Source: DATAWZ01 sp036266975
GTDB lineage: Bacteria > Actinomycetota > Thermoleophilia > Solirubrobacterales > Solirubrobacteraceae
Reading direction: 5' to 3'
Length of the DNA: 23,788 bases
Assembly (NCBI GenBank): GCA_036266975.1
Contig: DATAWZ010000056.1
Location: forward strand, 1 to 23,788
The notes under the pieces were generated by a model. That model worked only from the letters and a program-made list of their open reading frames with translations, had not been told where the DNA came from and did no database searches. Positions 21,571-23,788 of this stretch are shown here, in pieces. The position numbers and the translations under genes are program-made. How positions within the stretch are numbered: the first letter of the stretch is position 1; each line of letters opens with the position of its first letter.

Positions 21571-22179
21571 GTGGAGGTGCGCGTGCGCCAGACGCCGGAC
21601 GCGAGGATCAGCCAGATCATGGCCGAGGCTCGCGCACTGCTCGAGGAGGTCGGCTACGAGCGCTTCCAGCCCAAGCTGGTGGCCGAGCGCTGCGGGATCT
21701 CCGAGGCCACCGTATACCGCTACTTCCGCACCCGACACGAGCTGCTCACGCGAGTCGCCGAGGCGTGGTTCGAGGAGATCCTCTCGATCGAGGAGCCCGA
21801 GCTCGAGGGCGTGCGCGGCACCTACGACCGGCTGCACTACGTCGTGCGCTACGCCCTGAACGTCATCCGCCACAGCCCGTCGATGACCCGCTTCATCCTG
21901 CTCGAGCTGCGCGCCGAGCCGGGCTATCGCGCAACGCCGCTGTACGAGCTCAACCGCCGCTTCACCGGCGTGGTCACCGGCGTCCTGCGCGAGGCCGTGG
22001 AGGCCGGCGACTTCGCCGGCGATGTGAGCGTGACGCTGCTGCGAGACATGATCTTCGGCGCGGTCGAGCACCAGACGTGGGCCTACCTGCGCGGCGAGGG
22101 CGACTTCTCGGTGCAGGACAGCGCGCGCGGGATCACCGACGTCCTGTACCGCGGGATGGTGGCCCGCATCGCCGCGTGA
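21571..22179 (+). CDS. TetR/AcrR-family regulator of the reductase cluster
   Basis: This is a 202-aa protein 16 bp after the ATPase stop, so probably the last gene of that operon. GTG starts at 21571, 21577 and 21583 are all possible; I chose the first because GAAGG lies just before it and nothing decides otherwise. The N-terminal domain has M-A-E-A-R-A-L-L-E-E-V-G-Y-E-R-F followed by VAERCGISEATVYRYFRTRHELL. The C-terminal domain is all-helical, without a recognised ligand motif. No palindrome lies directly upstream, so its likely targets are the double dyads at 18067-18123. Being in the operon it would control its own level. Confidence 0.9.
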   Translation: MEVRVRQTPDARISQIMAEARALLEEVGYERFQPKLVAERCGISEATVYRYFRTRHELLTRVAEAWFEEILSIEEPELEGVRGTYDRLHYVVRYALNVIRHSPSMTRFILLELRAEPGYRATPLYELNRRFTGVVTGVLREAVEAGDFAGDVSVTLLRDMIFGAVEHQTWAYLRGEGDFSVQDSARGITDVLYRGMVARIAA

Positions 22180-22237
22180 GCGGCCGCTGTGAGATGGTTG
22201 TTCGTGGAATCCCCATAGACCACAGGAGAGAGAAACC

Positions 22238-23695
22238 ATGGCTGTAACGAGCGTGATCGAGCGCGACAAGCTGTTCATCGGCGGCGAGTGGATCGCCCCG
22301 GCGTCGGACCGTCAGTTCCGGGCGCTGAACGCGACGACCGAGGAGCTGATCGGCGTCACACCGGAAGGCACCGAGGCCGACATCGACGCGGCGGTCGCGG
22401 CGGCGCGCGCGGCGTTCGAGGGCGGCTGGGGACAGACGACGCCGCAGGAGCGCGCCGACGTGCTCAACGCGTTCGCCGGCGAGGTGGCCAAGCGGGGCGA
22501 GGATCTCGCGCGGACCGTCTCCCTGCAGAACGGAATGCCCTACCAGGTCAGCTCGCAGTTCGAGAACGCCTACGCGGTCGGGCTGCTGCAGTACTACGCG
22601 GCGCTGGCCAAGGACCTGCAGCTCGAGGAGCGCCGTCCCTCCCCGCTCGGGTTCGACTCGCTGATCCGCCGCGAGCCGATCGGCGTGGTCGCCGGCATCG
22701 TGCCCTGGAACTACCCGGTGGTCCTGTCGATCACCAAGATCGGCCCGGCCCTCGCCGCCGGCTGCACCCTGGTCCTCAAGCCCTCGCCGGGCACGCCGCT
22801 GGACGGCTTCATCCTGGCCGAGTGCGCCGAGGCGGCGGGCGTGCCCGCGGGCGTGCTCAACTGGGTTCCGGCCGATCGTGAGGTCGGCGCGTACCTGGTC
22901 TCGCACCCGGGCATCAACAAGGTCGCGTTCACCGGGTCCACGGCGGCCGGGCGCAAGATCGGCGCGGTGTGCGGGGATCTGCTGCGGCCGTGCAGCCTGG
23001 AGCTGGGCGGGAAGTCGGCGGCGATCATCCTCGATGACGCCGACATGGAGCAGGTCGTCCAGGGCCTGAACTTCGCGTCGTTCGCGAACAACGGGCAGAC
23101 CTGCGCGGCGAGCACCCGGATCCTGGTCCCGGACAGCCGCTACGACGAGATCACGGGCAAGCTGGCCGAGTGGGCCGGCTCGCTGAAGATCGGCGATCCG
23201 CTCGATCCCGAGACCCAGATCGGACCGGTCGCCTCCGAGGCGCACCGCGAGCGCGTCGAGGGCTACATCCAGAACGGCAAGAACGCCGGGTTCGAGGTGC
23301 TCACCGGCGGCGATCGCCCCGACACCCAGGACAAGGGCTGGTTCGTCTCGCCGACGATCTTCAGCGACGTGGACAACAGCGCCACGATCGCCCAGGAGGA
23401 GATCTTCGGCCCGGTGCTCGCGTGCATCCGCTACACCGACGAGCAGGACGCGATCAAGATCGCCAACGACTCCGATTACGGGCTCGGAGGCTCGGTCTGG
23501 GGCAGCGACAGCAAGCGCGCGGTCGCGGTCGCGCGCCAGGTCATCACCGGCACGATCGGCGTCAACGGGTACGTGATCGACATGAACGCGCCGTTCGGCG
23601 GCGTGAAGAACTCCGGGATCGGCCGCGAGTTCGGCCCGGAGGCGATCGCCGGCTACATGCAGCTGAAGTCGGTCTACCTGCCGATGGGCGGGTAG
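22238..23695 (+). CDS. NAD(P)-dependent aldehyde dehydrogenase
   Basis: This 485-aa protein has an ATG at 22238 preceded by AGGAG (22224-22228) at suitable spacing. It carries the PWN158 substrate loop, cofactor Lys K181 in LVLKPS, FTGST, general base E255 in LELGGKSA, and the nucleophile C289 in NNGQTCAASTRI, with EEIFGPVL and the C-terminal PFGGVKNSGIGREFG. All catalytic residues are intact. It oxidises an aldehyde to an acid. It follows the TetR gene by 58 bp and may be expressed from its own promoter in that gap or by read-through. A role in making the acid that is then activated to a CoA thioester would fit the neighbourhood. Confidence 0.95.
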   Translation: MAVTSVIERDKLFIGGEWIAPASDRQFRALNATTEELIGVTPEGTEADIDAAVAAARAAFEGGWGQTTPQERADVLNAFAGEVAKRGEDLARTVSLQNGMPYQVSSQFENAYAVGLLQYYAALAKDLQLEERRPSPLGFDSLIRREPIGVVAGIVPWNYPVVLSITKIGPALAAGCTLVLKPSPGTPLDGFILAECAEAAGVPAGVLNWVPADREVGAYLVSHPGINKVAFTGSTAAGRKIGAVCGDLLRPCSLELGGKSAAIILDDADMEQVVQGLNFASFANNGQTCAASTRILVPDSRYDEITGKLAEWAGSLKIGDPLDPETQIGPVASEAHRERVEGYIQNGKNAGFEVLTGGDRPDTQDKGWFVSPTIFSDVDNSATIAQEEIFGPVLACIRYTDEQDAIKIANDSDYGLGGSVWGSDSKRAVAVARQVITGTIGVNGYVIDMNAPFGGVKNSGIGREFGPEAIAGYMQLKSVYLPMGG

Positions 23696-23722
23696 CCGCC
23701 CACCTCAGCGATGTTCTCGTGG

Positions 23723-23788
23723 TCAAGGCGCCAGCAGCCGCGCCGGCGTGATCGGCAGATAGCGGATCCGCACGCCGGTGGCGTGGTG
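23723..23788 (-). CDS. C-terminus of a molybdenum hydroxylase large subunit (xanthine oxidase/CoxL family), cut by window edge
   Basis: The last 66 bases read on the minus strand as H-H-A-T-G-V-R-I-R-Y-L-P-I-T-P-A-R-L-L-A-P and a stop. The A-T-G-V-R-x-R-x-L-P-I-T-P ending is characteristic of the molybdopterin-binding subunit of xanthine oxidase-type enzymes, which include 4-hydroxybenzoyl-CoA reductase, CO dehydrogenase and aldehyde or N-heterocycle hydroxylases. Only 21 residues are visible, so the assignment rests on this motif alone. It converges on the aldehyde dehydrogenase gene. Confidence 0.6.
   Translation of the reverse strand, partial: HHATGVRIRYLPITPARLLAP

Noticed and set aside
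22180..22237. Promoter or operator between the second TetR gene and the aldehyde dehydrogenase gene
   Set aside because: Weak TTGTTC and CATAGA candidates only, and no TGAGT-N3-ACTCA dyad. Not strong enough to list.
1..23788. CRISPR arrays, tRNA or rRNA genes, phage modules
   Set aside because: No regularly spaced repeats, no cloverleaf or rRNA motifs and no phage structural genes were seen on either strand.

Overview
The window is GC-rich DNA with tightly packed operons. Start and stop codons overlap repeatedly (GTGA or ATGA at 2036-2039, 3559-3562, 3927-3930, 15334-15337, 15822-15825, 19267-19270 and 20586-20589), and GTG starts are common. Together with FadR- and TetR-type regulators, a free-standing LigD-type polymerase and several acyl-CoA catabolic operons, this suggests a chromosomal accessory catabolic region of a high-GC actinobacterium. 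A soil Actinomycetia or Thermoleophilia-type genome would fit, but the lineage is inferred from style only and no rRNA or tRNA gene is present.

Region 1 (1-5762, minus strand) is a five-gene operon read from 4790 down past the left edge. It encodes an unrecognised protein made of two similar halves, a DUF35-type Zn-ribbon/OB protein, an acyl-CoA synthetase, a thiolase-fold protein without the usual cysteine nucleophile, and an amidohydrolase. A FadR/GntR regulator (4962-5762) lies upstream. This looks like a substrate-specific acyl-CoA pathway that may end in aldol-type C-C cleavage. A MetE-like Zn methyltransferase (5820-6956) is divergent, across an AT-rich palindrome.

Region 2 (6992-9876) holds a small secreted protein, an FTR1-type iron permease with a striking 30-bp palindrome of TTAGG/CCTAA half-sites upstream (an iron-box candidate), and a SELENBP1/methanethiol-oxidase protein.

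Region 3 (9913-12477) is partly decayed. It contains the C-terminal part of an Sfp-type phosphopantetheinyl transferase, a frameshifted IS110-family transposase tail, about 600 bp without a recognisable gene, an intact LigD-type polymerase/primase gene and a large hairpin.

Region 4 (12476-16541) has an SDR/TetR divergent pair sharing a perfect 18-bp palindrome, and a lipoprotein gene. It then has a LeuC-LeuD-isocitrate-lyase-like triad in which the two outer genes are broken by frameshifts and deletions while the small hydratase subunit is intact.

Region 5 (16550-23695) is the most interesting. A benzoyl-CoA reductase/2-hydroxyacyl-CoA dehydratase cluster (two Fe-S subunits plus one activator ATPase, then a TetR and an aldehyde dehydrogenase) is divergent from an unrecognised 104-aa gene plus an acyl-CoA dehydrogenase whose usual catalytic Glu is Asp. 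Between the two arms lie two identical-type dyads (TGAGT-N3-ACTCA) 32 bp apart, overlapping a promoter whose transcript would be essentially leaderless. The last 66 bases encode the C-terminus of a molybdenum hydroxylase large subunit on the minus strand. This arrangement suggests a regulated reductive or dehydrating acyl-CoA pathway for cyclic or aromatic acids. The true substrate cannot be read from the sequence.
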